Positions 40,801 through 48,399 of a DNA stretch of 64,000 nt are shown here, in pieces (position 1 is the first letter of the stretch; every line of letters starts with the position of its first letter). The DNA comes from Flabesymbios commensalis (lineage: Eukaryota > Annelida > Polychaeta > Terebellida > Flabelligeridae), in the NCBI GenBank assembly GCA_964017125.1, contig OZ024912.1, positions 78,880,269 through 78,944,268 of the forward strand. Direction: 5' to 3'. Under the pieces are notes generated by a model that worked only from the letters and a program-made list of their open reading frames with translations, did not search any database and was not told where the DNA came from. Made by a program: the position numbers and the translations under genes.

Positions 40801-43800
40801 TAAATCCTAAACTATTCTTCTTCAGTTAATAAAACAAAGTTAATATTCTGATAACAAACTAGACATTTTCACTGGTGGAGTGTTGGTGGGTGTTGGTGGT
40901 ATTATTAAAACAATAACATGATTTTTTAGGGTGATAGATGCCTCCGCTCTCAACGCCATCTCGTGCTGCTGGCATCTGCTTCCGGTCATTAAAAATGTCT
41001 ATTGCCCCGAAAAATCATGTTATTACTATTATTATCACTTATCCACCGAATCTTGAAAACATATTTATTATTTGTCTACAATTAGTGTAGACTGCAATTA
41101 TAATATTTTTACTTCTTTCGGTGTCGTGATCGACTTTATAGGTGTCAGATTCTGAGGTCCAAAGGCGTTCCCTGCATTGAAAGGCTTAAGGATTAACACA
41201 TGGTAGCACATGTTTTTTGCTGATTTCTCACTCGACTCTCAATTGTAATATGTATATACAATTTCGCAAGCACAATGTGAAGTCTTCGATAGTAAATTAA
41301 GTACATGTAATCACTATTGCAAGTTTTTTTATTATATTTTCAGGATGTTTGGTGATGAATCTGAGCTGCTGTTCTGGACGATAGCCCTGCATTATCTACG
41401 AGCAGAGAAGGCGGAGCCTATGAGTAAATGTATCAGTCACTCATCGTCTCAGCCCGACACGTCAGACCTATTCATCCCCAGCACACCCGCCAGAGAGACC
41501 CAGGATCTTGTGAGGTTTGACGACAGAGACCCTTCTGAAGTATCCTGGGCCGCCATCAAGGATCAGCCTCTAGAAACATGTTTTGACACGCTAATTGACA
41601 GCGCTACTTTTCAAGTGAGAGCTTACTCAGCTGACTATCTCAACCTATCTCAACTATTTTGATTATGTAGAAACAAATGTTTTTTATTTCATATTTACAA
41701 TTTAGTGTACAAATGATTTTTGCAAAAGAAGTTTGAGCTTAATGAACAATTTGAACAAAGGTAAATAATTTCACCCTCTTGAAGGTGTGGATTTTTGCAA
41801 GAAACATTTTAAGACAAGAGTAAATTACTTAAATAGGCTATATTAGAGTTGGTGAGATAATGTAATTGATTTAAATTAGACTGAATAATTTTTTTTTTTC
41901 ATTTTTAGAAATATCAGTTGAATCGGCTTGCACTTCACGACAGTAAGCGGGTGACATGCGAGCACACTCGTAAGTGTGCAGAGACTTTGATGCTGCTAGG
42001 GCAGGCTGACAGAGCTGTACAGGTGCTGCTAGAAACAGATGTGGAGAGTGACAGCTACTACGTCGACTGTCTCAGGTGAGTGACAGCAATGACAGAAACA
42101 TCAACACCCCAGCAAACATGACGCATTGAGACAATCTTGGCTTAATGTTGGGCCAGCGTCACAGACGGTGGGCCAACAATAAGCCGAGATTGTGTCAATG
42201 TGTTTTGTTTGCTGGGACAGTAATGTTAGTAGTATATTGTACCAACTTTGGTACAATTCTTTTAAAACTTATGACCTTTCGATTTGCTACGACAAGCCTT
42301 TATCACATACTTATGTCTATTGTATTGATTCTTAGAACCAAGAATAACATATTTTTAACAGTAATGTTAGTGTTCAGATGTTATGTGTAACATGCGGATA
42401 TACTTGACAATTTGTCCTTGACCCCTATAGCATTGATGTCGACTACATTCTGTGTTTTTATTGGCACAAGCATATCCTGTTGTTAAAAGTAAAATATGTC
42501 TTCAATCTTAAAGTGCTCAAATATATCGAGGCTTAAATTTCACAAACTCCCCGTTACATACATTTTAAGTCACTAATAAGCAACTTCATCAAGTGACTGA
42601 AAATCTAAATTGAATGGCGCAAAGCTCCAGGGGCTAAAGTGTGATGTATGTTTTTATTTGTGTAGGGCATGTTTAGTGGCCAGTATACGTTCATCTGGCG
42701 CCTCTCAAAGCACCATAAAACTGGTGGCAACAAATCTAATAGCAAATGGAAAACTCTCTGGTAGGATATGATATTATCTCATCATATATCCACATCATGT
42801 GTCTCTGTTTTAATTAGTAGTAATAGATATATATACATGTATATAAGATGGGACTATGCACCATATATGAGGCTTAATTTCATTATTTTGAAAAATTAAT
42901 GCTGCAATAAACCTGCTGTTTATGTACATGTAGATTGAAATTATTTATATTCTCATAATGTAGATTAACAAATGATATTTTATGTAAATGATAACCTATG
43001 TCAAGCTTGGTAGACATCATTCTTTTTCTCAAGTGATTAACCCTTGAAGCACTGAAATGTTTTTGGATAGACCATAGAGACCAAATAAATAAATGTCTTA
43101 GTTAGCCCTTTCTGCTTCATTTGAATACCTATGTTATGTGTCTATGGCCATCATAATTATTTTTACTCGTTCAGCGCGGCGATTGACTTCAGACTCTGAC
43201 ATCTATAGACAGATTCTGCCGTCTAAGGTCGATCCCCGCACTGAAAGGGTTGATATAAAGCTTTGCAAGAGAATGTTTGTGTTTTGTTTGTAGAAGGTGT
43301 ACAACTGCTTTGTCTGATAGATAAGGGACTGGATGCTTGTCGCTATCTGCAGACATACGGACAGTGGGACAAAGCTGCTTGGCTGGCTAAGGTCAGATTC
43401 TAGTATGTTAACTCTTAAAGTGCAGAAATATTTTTGTACAAACCAAGAGACCAAAGGTTTTTTCAATTTGAAATCATCATAGATGTCGTAGTCAGTTTTT
43501 TCTGATACATTTGAATACCTATGTTATGGGTCTAAGACCATTAGAAATATTTTAATTCTTCCAGTGCGGGGACCCTCTTTGTGTACAGACGTCAGATTCT
43601 GACATATGAAGACGGTCCGCGCACTGAAAGTGTTAAATGAAATGCTATATTTTTATGATCATCTGAGTTCTCAGTGGCTCATATCTCTGGGTTTGTAAGA
43701 TATTGAAAGCTTACCCATAGACGGGGAGAACAGGAAAAGTTATTTTTCAAATTCCCGGTGGGAAAAAACAGGGAATTCTATAATTTTGGGTAATATAGGG

Positions 43801-46708
43801 GAAACACATGGAATCTTGTTGGGTATTTTGCCGATGCAGAAAATGTGACTAAGAATATTACATAACAATATGTACATGAAAATCTTAATTTGTGTTCTCG
43901 TTCCTGTTAATTAACATGTTCAATAAAAAAGTGCACCATTTATGCACATTTCTGACTGACTGAAGCTTTGCATGTAGGCCCTAGTCTACGCGAGATTAAG
44001 TGGCTTTGGCATGGCCAAAGGAGTTGGTCGCTTATTGCTATCTAACACAGGGAAAATATAAATATTGAACGGGAAAGTCAAGGAAAATACAGTTAATTAC
44101 ATGTCTTGTCTGTGACACTGGCCCAACATTGATCCTCCATGGGTCGGTGTATCATGTTTACTGGGTTATTGTTGCTTGCTAACTCACAGACTCTGCCTGT
44201 CTGCTGTGACAGCGTGCAACTCAAGTATTTTTGCCAAACAATTTTTTTTAAGATTTAACCATTTCTTGTTCTGTGCTTGGTATATTCCCACTAGTTTCAG
44301 ACTGGGCAAACAATATCAGTGTTTTTAATAGTATAATAAGATAAGTTAGGGTATTTGACATTCTGAGACGAAGCTAATGGGTTTATAGAGGGCAACATTA
44401 TCATTTATTAATTAAATGTTGAATATACTGACTTTTAAACTATACAATATTTTCCATTGAAAAGAAAAAAGTGCTTGTAAAATTTCATGACAATTGGTTG
44501 AGAATTTACAGAAAAATCGACGAAAATCATTCATCACCGTTAATGTGAATCCAACTATATAGACAGCTATCTTTTCCCACTCCACTTTTCCTACAAGTAC
44601 ATTTGTTGGGCTGCACTATTTTCTGTTCCAAATTTATCTTTTTCCTATGGTCACTTCCATCCGTGGACAAATTGGTCAACTCCCTGCATATTGTGTAAAA
44701 TCTAATTATTAGATAGATAGTTATTTATTGACTACGGGAAGTCTGTGCAGACTTATGCGTCATTGAAACCAACATTATATGATACAGTGCATAATATAAT
44801 AAAATAGAAAGTGGTGTAAATATATTTACAAGTATTAAATGCTTTAAAATGATTAAAAGAAATATACATGGTACTATTATATACATGATAGATATATTAC
44901 TAATAGATCTGTTTATTTCAGGCGACGTTAAGTTACTCTGAATGTTCAGAAGTGATGAAGAGATGGGCAGATCACCTCAGCTCACCACACGTTAACAGAA
45001 AGGTCAGAGATACGACCCCTCCTACTACCAAATGAACAAAAGATTTTGATCCTGATGCAGATTTTATTGTGGGCCAGTGTCGTAGAGGGTGGGCCATCCT
45101 CAACCTGCTAAATTAAATAATTTAATTTTGAACTTACGTGAAATTGTGTCACGCTAAAGCGACCCGCAACTTTATGCGGGTGAAAATTACTGGTGTTTGT
45201 TTAATTTGATGCCAAACATTCGCCATTCTTGATGTTTAAACACACATTTCATTCCCCATAACTGTGATTTAATCAGCTAAAAAAATTGCTTAACATCGAC
45301 TATGGTCGTGATCAGTAGGCACTGGGTTAATACTAAAATTATATGATGTATTTTCTCTTTTTCCAGAGTCTGGCAGTGCTAGTAATGATCTCACTGGGGC
45401 AGTTTGTCCGTGCTATAGAAACCCTTAACAGTATGCGATACTTTGACAGAGCAGCTCTGTTCATTGAAGCTTGTCGGGAGTTTGACTTACTGAGTGCCAG
45501 TGAAGAGACGAGTATCCTTTTCTGAATATTTTTACCAGAATATTATGTGTTTATGTAGCTACTATTAACCCCCAAAGTGCTAGTCACCTCTATAGTAGAA
45601 GTCTCATTACATATGCATTGCATGTTTTTCACTGATTTTTATGGATTTGCCATTCTCTAGCATTCTGAAATAGTCTACTGAATTTTTAGACCAAACACCT
45701 GTCCAACCTGAAATGTTAACCCTTAAAGCACTGAATTATTTGCAATCATCAAAAATGTCTTAGTTAGCTCTTTCCAATTCATTTGAATACCTATGTTATG
45801 AGCCTACGACCATTAAAATTAATTCTACTCATACAGTGCGGGGATCGACTTTGGGGGATCGACTTTATACGTCAGAATCTGACGTTTAGTGTCAGATGCT
45901 GACGTCTAAAGTCGATCCCCGGGCTCTGAGGGTTAAGAATTCATCTTAACTTTCTCTCATTCACATTAAAAAGTGGGGATCAGTCTTAACTTTTCTAATG
46001 AAAATGAGAGAAAATTGGGGGCCTTATATAAGATCGGATCAATCTTAGAATGTTTAGTGGGTTAGGCTGGCTGATTCCTTATTCTATTCCACTCAATTTG
46101 CCATTACTGTTCAGCCTAAGAGAATATGTCCCTTAAAATCTATTCTGATCATGTCAAAACACGAAGGTAAACCCAAGCCTTTCAGATCAAACTAGATTTC
46201 TAAATTTCACTCCTTATTTTGAAAATATAGCAGGTTCGCTTGAGCTTTACTACCAAGTTGCATTTTCCCTCAAGGATAATCCCTGACAAATTTGATAAGA
46301 ATAAAATTCAAAATTCTTAACTCTAATGCCTGATTTCATGTGTTACATGTATATACAATGAGTGATGATAAGCAGTGGCCCGATAGAACTTTGTTTATTT
46401 ATATTTTTCTTTCTTGTTTTTAGATAATTATCATGCTATAAACTAAAATATTGTACATATTGTAGGACTAAAGTAATAATATAATATATATAACCAAATG
46501 TTGAGTTTATATATATTGATTATCCAGCTAACTTTTGTTGATTTTCTTAACACCCTTATCAGATACGCTTGTTGATTCTGTGTTTGTGGAGTATGCTCGC
46601 TACATAGCTCACCTGGGATACAAAGAGGCGGCACAGTACTACTGCCGACAAGCCGGAGAGAAGGGACAGAGACTGTTATCAGAAATAAACCAGGCATTCA
46701 GCAAGTAG
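19726..46708 (+). CDS. WDR11: WD repeat-containing protein 11 (exons 2-29, first exon not found)
   Basis: Conserved trafficking protein. In vertebrates WDR11 forms a complex with FAM91A1 that captures AP-1 vesicles at the trans-Golgi, and it is linked to ciliogenesis and Hedgehog signalling (family knowledge). Here 28 exons join in consistent phase and give 1312 codons plus a TAG stop at 46706-46708. The protein follows the human order throughout: GWQGILAYGCQNIV, VLWNADTGTKLWKKSYTD, LYPREILILDL, NQTVGIIPMERTG, TGLLNGVAVPPL, FELWDLKTGTMLR, REHFVFTD, SITSIAWKGDTLVLGD-like, YNDGADVWDTKEV, CIRVMDLKFK, LLGQADRAVQVLLET, SMRYFDRAALF. Exons 2-20 form the WD40 propellers; exons 21-29 form the helical C-terminal part. 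The protein is longer than the human one (1224 aa), mainly through hydrophilic inserts in exons 16 and 23. The exon supplying the first roughly 30 residues lies upstream, possibly outside the window. Introns are filled with MITEs. I see no frameshift or stop. Confidence 0.97.
19866..20110 (+). mobile_element. TTAA-type MITE, family P1
   Basis: Carries the gtcagaatctgac hairpin and the 'cataggtattcaaatgaagc' core, in the intron after WDR11 exon 2. Confidence 0.65.
20923..21076 (+). CDS. WDR11: WDR11 exon 3
   Basis: Acceptor aatttgcag, donor gtttgt. Encodes VKWSKENYHHDLASPYNLRL and the WD motif GVIIIWDVAQAAI. Confidence 0.94.
21641..21814 (+). CDS. WDR11: WDR11 exon 4
   Basis: Acceptor gcttcag, donor gtaagt. 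Encodes the highly conserved VLWNADTGTKLWKKSY and LLSFSFDPFEPSHL. Confidence 0.95.
22140..22241 (+). CDS. WDR11: WDR11 exon 5
   Basis: Acceptor gtttcag, donor gtgagt. Encodes LGQDCIMFVDDFSVSKVPSS, parallel to the human IVFISDFSPSKPPS. Confidence 0.9.
22400..22621 (+). mobile_element. TTAA-type MITE, family P1 (well-delimited copy)
   Basis: Begins ttaacctttt and ends gctgtaagggttaa. The 5' end folds as a hairpin around tttagacgtca / tgacgtcta. The core 'gggtattcaaatgaag' and 'tttggtctccatggtttata' are shared by all P1 copies. Non-coding, with TTAA ends as in piggyBac-type target sites. Confidence 0.8.
23652..23757 (+). CDS. WDR11: WDR11 exon 6
   Basis: Low-conservation exon with a weak acceptor (ttttttggag). 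The frame is fixed by both neighbours: it encodes HSTSTDKLGDKKL and LGQRVTSILVGESS. Donor gtcagt. Confidence 0.8.
23871..24120 (+). mobile_element. TTAA-type MITE, family P4
   Basis: Begins ttaacccttta and ends gtgcttaaagggttaa. The internal hairpin pairs 'catcatccactg..cgcgaattgc' with 'gcaattcacgacttgtagtgg'. Related copies are at 36718-36936 and about 40190-40585. Confidence 0.78.
24240..24473 (+). mobile_element. TTAA-type MITE, family P2
   Basis: Bounded by ttaaccctcat and gcaaagggttaa. The internal hairpin pairs 'ccacttgatgttgtgtctcg' with 'cgatccacaacatcaagtgg'. Confidence 0.78.
24480..24600. mobile_element. TTAA-type MITE, family P2, rearranged hairpin copy
   Basis: An inverted pair of 'cacttgaagttgtg' arms around 'ggtaccgtagcggtaa', with both flanks 'taaatcrtttaaattttga'. 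Directly precedes WDR11 exon 7. Confidence 0.6.
24643..24817 (+). CDS. WDR11: WDR11 exon 7
   Basis: Acceptor ttcgtcag, donor gttgct. Encodes LNECLQLVFHQ, LYPREILILDLDINQTVGII and ERTGSPFMQ. Confidence 0.95.
25323..25440 (+). CDS. WDR11: WDR11 exon 8
   Basis: Acceptor ataaatag, donor gtcagc. Encodes VMPLKQRDVLMCLHESGTLT and VRVRRRANLS, matching human GLFCLHENGCITLRVRRS. Confidence 0.93.
25766..25962 (+). CDS. WDR11: WDR11 exon 9
   Basis: Acceptor tgttccag, donor gtacga. Encodes AYDLRCQSDALRITK, SCCPVTETNAMLIMSD and RVLLWELK. Confidence 0.95.
26349..26590 (-). mobile_element. TTAA-type MITE, family P1
   Basis: Reverse copy: starts ttaaccctta, ends aaaagggttaa, with the gatgtcagaatctgacatc hairpin at its right side. 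Confidence 0.78.
27103..28175. mobile_element. 1.07-kb non-autonomous DNA transposon with TACCGTATATCCCC termini
   Basis: About 29-bp terminal inverted repeats (taccgtatatccccgtgtat at the left, the same with three changes inverted at the right) and repeated internal 'ctcgtattatac' words. No transposase frame is visible. It hosts a CCAGCAAAC-type palindrome (about 27297-27430) and a 'cagtatctgcttactt' hairpin (27880-27915). It fills the intron before WDR11 exon 10. Confidence 0.78.
28208..28395 (+). CDS. WDR11: WDR11 exon 10
   Basis: Acceptor ttggcag, donor gtaaga. Encodes SPLYTPGESL and LTLGDMIAHT, equivalent to human SPLYSP and LSLDNMIGQ. The intron before it carries a 1.07-kb DNA transposon. 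Confidence 0.92.
29318..29484 (+). CDS. WDR11: WDR11 exon 11
   Basis: Acceptor tttaacag, donor gtaagt. Encodes LKFMLTGLLNGVAVPPLVLR and MCPPLTTRNW. Confidence 0.95.
29882..29966 (+). CDS. WDR11: WDR11 exon 12
   Basis: Acceptor attgccag, donor gtgaga. Encodes GTPLGLIQVYNLSSSQLVRE and ITVHSCTV. Confidence 0.94.
30032..30273 (+). mobile_element. TTAA-type MITE, family P3
   Basis: Begins ttaacccttgtgctgctgag and ends cagcaatacaaggg. The internal hairpin pairs 'tcatttatttgaagctgga' with 'tccagcttcaaatgaatga'. Other copies are at 33495-33590 (part), 36937-37155, 50258-50392 and 51100-51340. Confidence 0.75.
30503..30609 (+). CDS. WDR11: WDR11 exon 13
   Basis: Acceptor taatacag, donor gtgagt. Encodes GIEWVGLTSFLSFAYPNPGS and NELMLTDILTG. 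Confidence 0.94.
30650..31058 (+). mobile_element. Two adjacent TTAA-type MITEs, family P1
   Basis: Two P1 copies in tandem (about 30650-30835 and 30833-31058), each with the gtcgactt/agtc hairpin, the caaatg-ag-g-aaaga core and the 'atttcagc' end. Confidence 0.72.
31059..31262 (+). mobile_element. TTAA-type MITE, family P2
   Basis: Begins ttaacccttaaagtgc. The hairpin is around 'gttgtgtctcgctaccatga'. Its 3' end is worn. Confidence 0.68.
31359..31431 (+). CDS. WDR11: WDR11 exon 14
   Basis: Acceptor tgtttcag, donor gtaagt. Encodes RENREDESPIDLIRVSYLK, matching human RGERGNDESAIEMIKVSHLK. Confidence 0.94.
32314..32422 (+). CDS. WDR11: WDR11 exon 15
   Basis: Acceptor ttttacag, donor gtaaat. 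Encodes QYLVITFKEKPFELWDLKTG and MPRNFPYVTAL. Confidence 0.95.
33370..33431 (+). repeat. 31-bp direct repeat, 2 copies
   Basis: Two identical units of 'aactagtagtatatcactag...gattaac' in tandem. AT-rich, T-tract-rich DNA lies to the left (32930-33330). Confidence 0.8.
33778..34097 (+). CDS. WDR11: WDR11 exon 16 (expanded disordered insert)
   Basis: Acceptor cacacag, donor gtaaaa. Starts EWSPISGPKS like the human EWSPSHNLKS, then runs about 95 residues of Ser/Glu/Gln/Asp/His-rich, low-complexity sequence (GSSASGESGEEQHRE, SDSQDQRGEESE). The corresponding human segment is shorter and not this acidic, so this is probably a lineage-specific surface loop between the propellers. Confidence 0.92.
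34661..34877 (+). mobile_element. TTAA-type MITE, family P2
   Basis: From about 'ccccttaaagggttcaatta' to 'gcagtgaagggttaa', with the gtgtgtctcgctaccatgacacac hairpin. A P1 copy follows at once (34886-35106). Confidence 0.75.
34886..35106 (+). mobile_element. TTAA-type MITE, family P1
   Basis: Begins taaccctttcagtgc and ends gctttaatggttaa, with the family core 'ggcattcaaatgaaatgg'. Confidence 0.76.
35151..35277 (+). CDS. WDR11: WDR11 exon 17
   Basis: Acceptor atttttcag, donor gtaggc. Encodes REHFVFTDPDGILYHFIVEG and DGSKIPPD. Confidence 0.95.
35715..35821 (+). CDS. WDR11: WDR11 exon 18
   Basis: Acceptor cattacag, donor gtagga. Encodes TSIAWKGDTLVLGDIDGSLY and the WD motif VWDLRAKM. Confidence 0.95.
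35860..36065 (+). mobile_element. TTAA-type MITE, family P2
   Basis: Hairpin 'ttaagttgtgtctcgctacc' / 'gcgacctacaacttcaagtg'. Ends worn. Confidence 0.65.
36069..36266 (+). mobile_element. tRNA-derived SINE (copy 1)
   Basis: Pol III-like A box around 'gaccgagaggtagcgtgctc' and B box-like 'gctcgaatttcgaatcc' sit 35-45 bp apart, followed by a non-tRNA body and a tail 'aaagcccgattcatttca'. An almost identical copy is at 47829-48028, so the family is young. Confidence 0.8.
36470..36681 (+). mobile_element. TTAA-type MITE, family P2
   Basis: Hairpin 'acttgaagttttgtctcgcc' / 'caagacccacaacttcaa', ending gtgaaagggttaa. Confidence 0.7.
36718..36936 (+). mobile_element. TTAA-type MITE, family P4
   Basis: Begins ttaaccctttaagc, has the 'gcgacagcaattcgcggctt' hairpin and ends gaaagggctaa. 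Confidence 0.75.
36937..37155 (+). mobile_element. TTAA-type MITE, family P3
   Basis: Begins cccttgtgctgctggga and ends cagcagcacaaggg. Abuts the P4 copy directly. Confidence 0.72.
37209..37323 (+). CDS. WDR11: WDR11 exon 19
   Basis: Acceptor gtctacag, donor gtgagt. Encodes PTHRGWVRKLKYAPGRGN and YNDGADVWDTKE. Confidence 0.95.
37363..37736. mobile_element. 374-bp fully palindromic MITE
   Basis: Both halves are inverted copies from 'ttaaagggactggccc' inward, through 'atatgaccatatgatgtgaa' and 'gcgcattcacc', to a short loop near 37540-37560. Lies in the intron after WDR11 exon 19. Confidence 0.85.
38231..38399 (+). CDS. WDR11: WDR11 exon 20
   Basis: Acceptor tttctgcag, donor gtaata. Encodes INDLDWAASDKPTLACADGC and IRVMDLKFK. 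Confidence 0.94.
38418..38612 (+). mobile_element. TTAA-type MITE, family P1
   Basis: Starts cccttgtagtgtggggacgt and ends gttgtaagagttaa, with the ggtattaaaatggaatgg core. Confidence 0.65.
39058..39230 (+). mobile_element. tRNA-derived SINE (different family)
   Basis: A-box-like 'tggtctagtggttagagc' and B-box-like 'gggttcaaatctcac' at tRNA spacing, followed by a body with 'tgggttaagccactgatcga'. The stem pairing of a working tRNA is not kept. Confidence 0.72.
39690..39950 (+). mobile_element. TTAA-type MITE, family P2, degraded
   Basis: Recognised by 'gatccacaacttcaagcgac' and the 'cccaataactgatttaaatgg' segment typical of P2. Confidence 0.55.
39981..40146 (+). CDS. WDR11: WDR11 exon 21
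   Basis: Acceptor gttttcag, donor gtagaa. Encodes ACPHLLPPKAALTLKMLMQH and QPWREEYKLSL, matching human CPYLLVPRASLALKAFLLHQPW. Confidence 0.94.
40190..40585 (+). mobile_element. TTAA-type MITE, family P4, degraded
   Basis: Shares 'gatgcatcataatttcatatcc', 'tatacatggcaattttcttt' and the 'gcgacagcaattcgttgctt' hairpin with 36718-36936. Confidence 0.6.
40725..40790 (+). CDS. WDR11: WDR11 exon 22
   Basis: Acceptor gtttccag, donor gtgagt. Small 66-nt exon encoding HFGTAQRCLLTAR, matching human TLLQRCLLVSR. Confidence 0.92.
40899..41030. mobile_element. Small palindromic MITE
   Basis: Inverted ends 'aataacatgattttt' / 'aaaaatcatgttatt' flank about 100 bp with a GC-richer centre. Confidence 0.65.
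41344..41614 (+). CDS. WDR11: WDR11 exon 23
   Basis: Acceptor attttcag, donor gtgaga. Encodes MFGDESELLFWTIALHYLRA, then a variable Ser/Thr/Asp-rich stretch longer than in human, then CFDTLIDSATFQ. Confidence 0.94.
41909..42075 (+). CDS. WDR11: WDR11 exon 24
   Basis: Acceptor atttttag, donor gtgagt. Encodes HTRKCAETLMLLGQADRAVQ and VLLETDVESDSYY. Confidence 0.95.
42108..42216. mobile_element. CCAGCAAAC palindromic MITE in WDR11 intron
   Basis: Ends cccagcaaac / gtttgctggg. Arms cttggcttaatgttgggcc and the inverse surround the conserved loop agcgtcacagacggt. Confidence 0.85.
42666..42760 (+). CDS. WDR11: WDR11 exon 25
   Basis: Acceptor ttgtgtag, donor gtagga. Encodes SGASQSTIKLVATNLIANGK, almost identical to human. 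Confidence 0.95.
43037..43637 (-). mobile_element. Two TTAA-type MITEs, family P1, flanking WDR11 exon 26
   Basis: Reverse copies at 43037-43251 and 43408-43637, each with 'ttgaatacctatgttatg' and a gtcagattctgac-type hairpin. One lies before and one just after exon 26 (43294-43391). Confidence 0.75.
43294..43391 (+). CDS. WDR11: WDR11 exon 26
   Basis: Acceptor tttgtag, donor gtcaga. Encodes GVQLLCLIDKGLDACRYLQT and YGQWDKAAWLAK. Confidence 0.95.
44354..44560 (+). mobile_element. Half copy of the 6515-6940 palindromic MITE
   Basis: Shares the loop 'gacgaagctaatgg' and the right arm with the 6.5-kb element, but has lost the left arm. Confidence 0.7.
44922..45002 (+). CDS. WDR11: WDR11 exon 27
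   Basis: Acceptor atttcag, donor gtcaga. Encodes SECSEVMKRWADHLSSPHVN, matching human PEECADVLRRWVDHLCSPQVN. Confidence 0.94.
45100..45330 (+). mobile_element. TTAA-type MITE, family P2
   Basis: Hairpin 'gtgaaattgtgtcacgctaa' / 'gcgacccgcaactttatgcg', ending gcactgggttaa. Confidence 0.7.
45367..45511 (+). CDS. WDR11: WDR11 exon 28
   Basis: Acceptor ttttccag, donor gtatcc. Encodes LVMISLGQFVRAIETLNSMR and YFDRAALFIEAC. Confidence 0.94.
45717..45936 (-). mobile_element. TTAA-type MITE, family P1
   Basis: Starts ttaacccttaaagcac and ends gagggttaa, with a strong hairpin 'gtcagaatctgacg...' and 'gtcgatcccc' near the right end. Confidence 0.78.
46563..46708 (+). CDS. WDR11: WDR11 exon 29 (last coding exon, stop TAG)
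   Basis: Acceptor cttatcag. Encodes EYARYIAHLGYKEAAQYYCR and ends LSEINQAFSK then TAG. The human C-terminus here is DYARSLKNLGFKQGAVLFASKAG. No clear polyadenylation site was recognised immediately after the stop. Confidence 0.93.
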
Positions 46709-47700
46709 TTTATATCTTAATCTGACTGCGCTGTAGATCTGTACATAAACCTCTTCCCTGGATGGATGAATTCTCTGATCACTGCCATTGACATCCTAAA
46801 CCTGCCTGAGAGATGACAAGCTTGTAGTGAACCTCATTTGTTTTTCAGATAGAATTGATGCTGAATTAACCCTTGCAGTGAGGGGATCGACTTTAGACGG
46901 CAGAATCTGACCTCTGTAGAAGTCAGATTCTGACGTGGATCCCTGCACTACCTCCTTGATCGACTTTAGACGTCAGAATCTGACGTCCACAGATGTCGGT
47001 TTCTGACGTCTAAAGTTGATCCAGGCAATAAAAGAATAAAATATGTATAATGACCGTAGATCCATAACATAGGTATTCAAACTAAGTGAAAAGAGTTAAC
47101 AAAGACATTTATGATGATTTTAAATTGAAAAAAAACCTTTGGTCTCGATGGTTAAAACAAAATTATTTCAGCGCTTTAAGCATTAAGTGCTAATCACATC
47201 TACAGCTGTTCAGCTGTTTTATTTGTCTTTTAAACAAGAAAATTTGGATGAGAAATGATCATTAAATTAGTAAGATTGACATCAGTTTTGATACAAATTG
47301 TACATATTTTTAAACTGATAACGAGACACAACTTTTAACGATTAAAAATTAAATTGATAGATTGCAAAACCCATTAAATTGAACACTTCGGTGTCAGTCT
47401 TGCATCGGGAATCCAGCAATTTCACGTTAAATTTCCGTTGAATTTGTGTCTGTTGGTGTGCTGTCATGGCCTGCATTTTCACTCTCGTGCTTGTGTCTGT
47501 CTGATTTGTGCTGAATCAAGCAGATCAACGTGAGCTACGTCTCACATTAACTTATGATAGGTTGATCTTCTGGCTGCTGTGCTGTATCACTGTAGATGGG
47601 CAGTGATAAATTAAAGATCACCGTCAGATAATCTGTTGACCAGAAAGCGAAGGCAAACAACAGTTACTGCATCACATGTAAGCAGTAACGGCTTTTCTTT
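46709..47700. other. Downstream of WDR11: UTR/intergenic
   Basis: Apart from the P1 MITE, no exon or RNA gene is recognised. The WDR11 3' UTR must begin here, but its end is not visible. Confidence 0.4.
46867..47186 (+). mobile_element. TTAA-type MITE, family P1, with repeated hairpin
   Basis: Begins ttaacccttgcagtgagg. The gacttta-gacg / gtcagaatctgac hairpin module occurs twice in succession before the usual body and 'cagcgctttaagc' end. Confidence 0.75.
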
Positions 47701-47710
47701 TAACCCTTAT

Positions 47711-47828
47711 AGGGCGGGGGCCCTAGGGTAGTGGTTAGCACCGCTGCCTTTCACGCCAGAGATCGAGGTTCGGTTCCCGGTCTCGGCGGTTTGAAAGAAA
47801 CAAAAATGTTTCTTCCCCATCCACGTGT
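47711..47828 (+). mobile_element. tRNA-derived SINE head (third family)
   Basis: 'tagggtagtggttagcaccg' (A box) and 'gaggttcggttcccgg' (B box) resemble a tRNA half. Followed by 'aaatgtttcttccccatcca', which recurs at 54750-54866 as a second copy. It sits directly before another SINE. Confidence 0.72.
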
Positions 47829-48028
47829 GAAAGTCAGTATTGTGGGGAGCCTCCGTGACCGAGAGGTAGCGTGCTCGGCCTCAGACCGCCAGGGCTCGAA
47901 TTTCGAATCCTGTGTCTGGAGGACAGTGTCATCTCAATCATCTCACCAGCCTCAGGAGGTTCTCCTGTCCCAGTTTAGCCTATATGTGCACAAAGGTGGC
48001 CTAAAGCCCGATTAATTTCATTTCATTT
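47829..48028 (+). mobile_element. tRNA-derived SINE (copy 2)
   Basis: Nearly identical to 36069-36266 from 'agtattgtggggagcc' to 'gcccgatt-atttca'. Confidence 0.8.
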
Positions 48029-48399
48029 TTTACCCGTATAACGCTGAAATATTTCTCCATAAACCATGGAGACTGACGTTTTTTTGTGACTTATTGTCTT
48101 GTTCAGAACAAAGATTTGGGACAAAAAGGGACGTCACTCCATTCATAAAACCAGCATCCAGGAGCATTTCATTCATTATTTGGGCCTTTCCGGGGGACAC
48201 GTCAAATATTCCTGATACAATACAGAGCAACTTCACAATGGTTTCACATCTTACTGTATGGACTTTTGAAATGGTCCCTTATTATCCATAGTAGCCTAGA
48301 CCAGCCATATTTGGTTATTTGTGAGAGGCTGGGTGATCATGAATATTAATTAGCCTTGGAGAATGAGGTCAGCAGTCTGACTACCCCTCCACAAGCCCA

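Noticed and set aside
47711-47790. tRNA gene
   Set aside because: Glu/Asp-like A and B boxes, but a damaged stem and a shared SINE body with 54750-54866.
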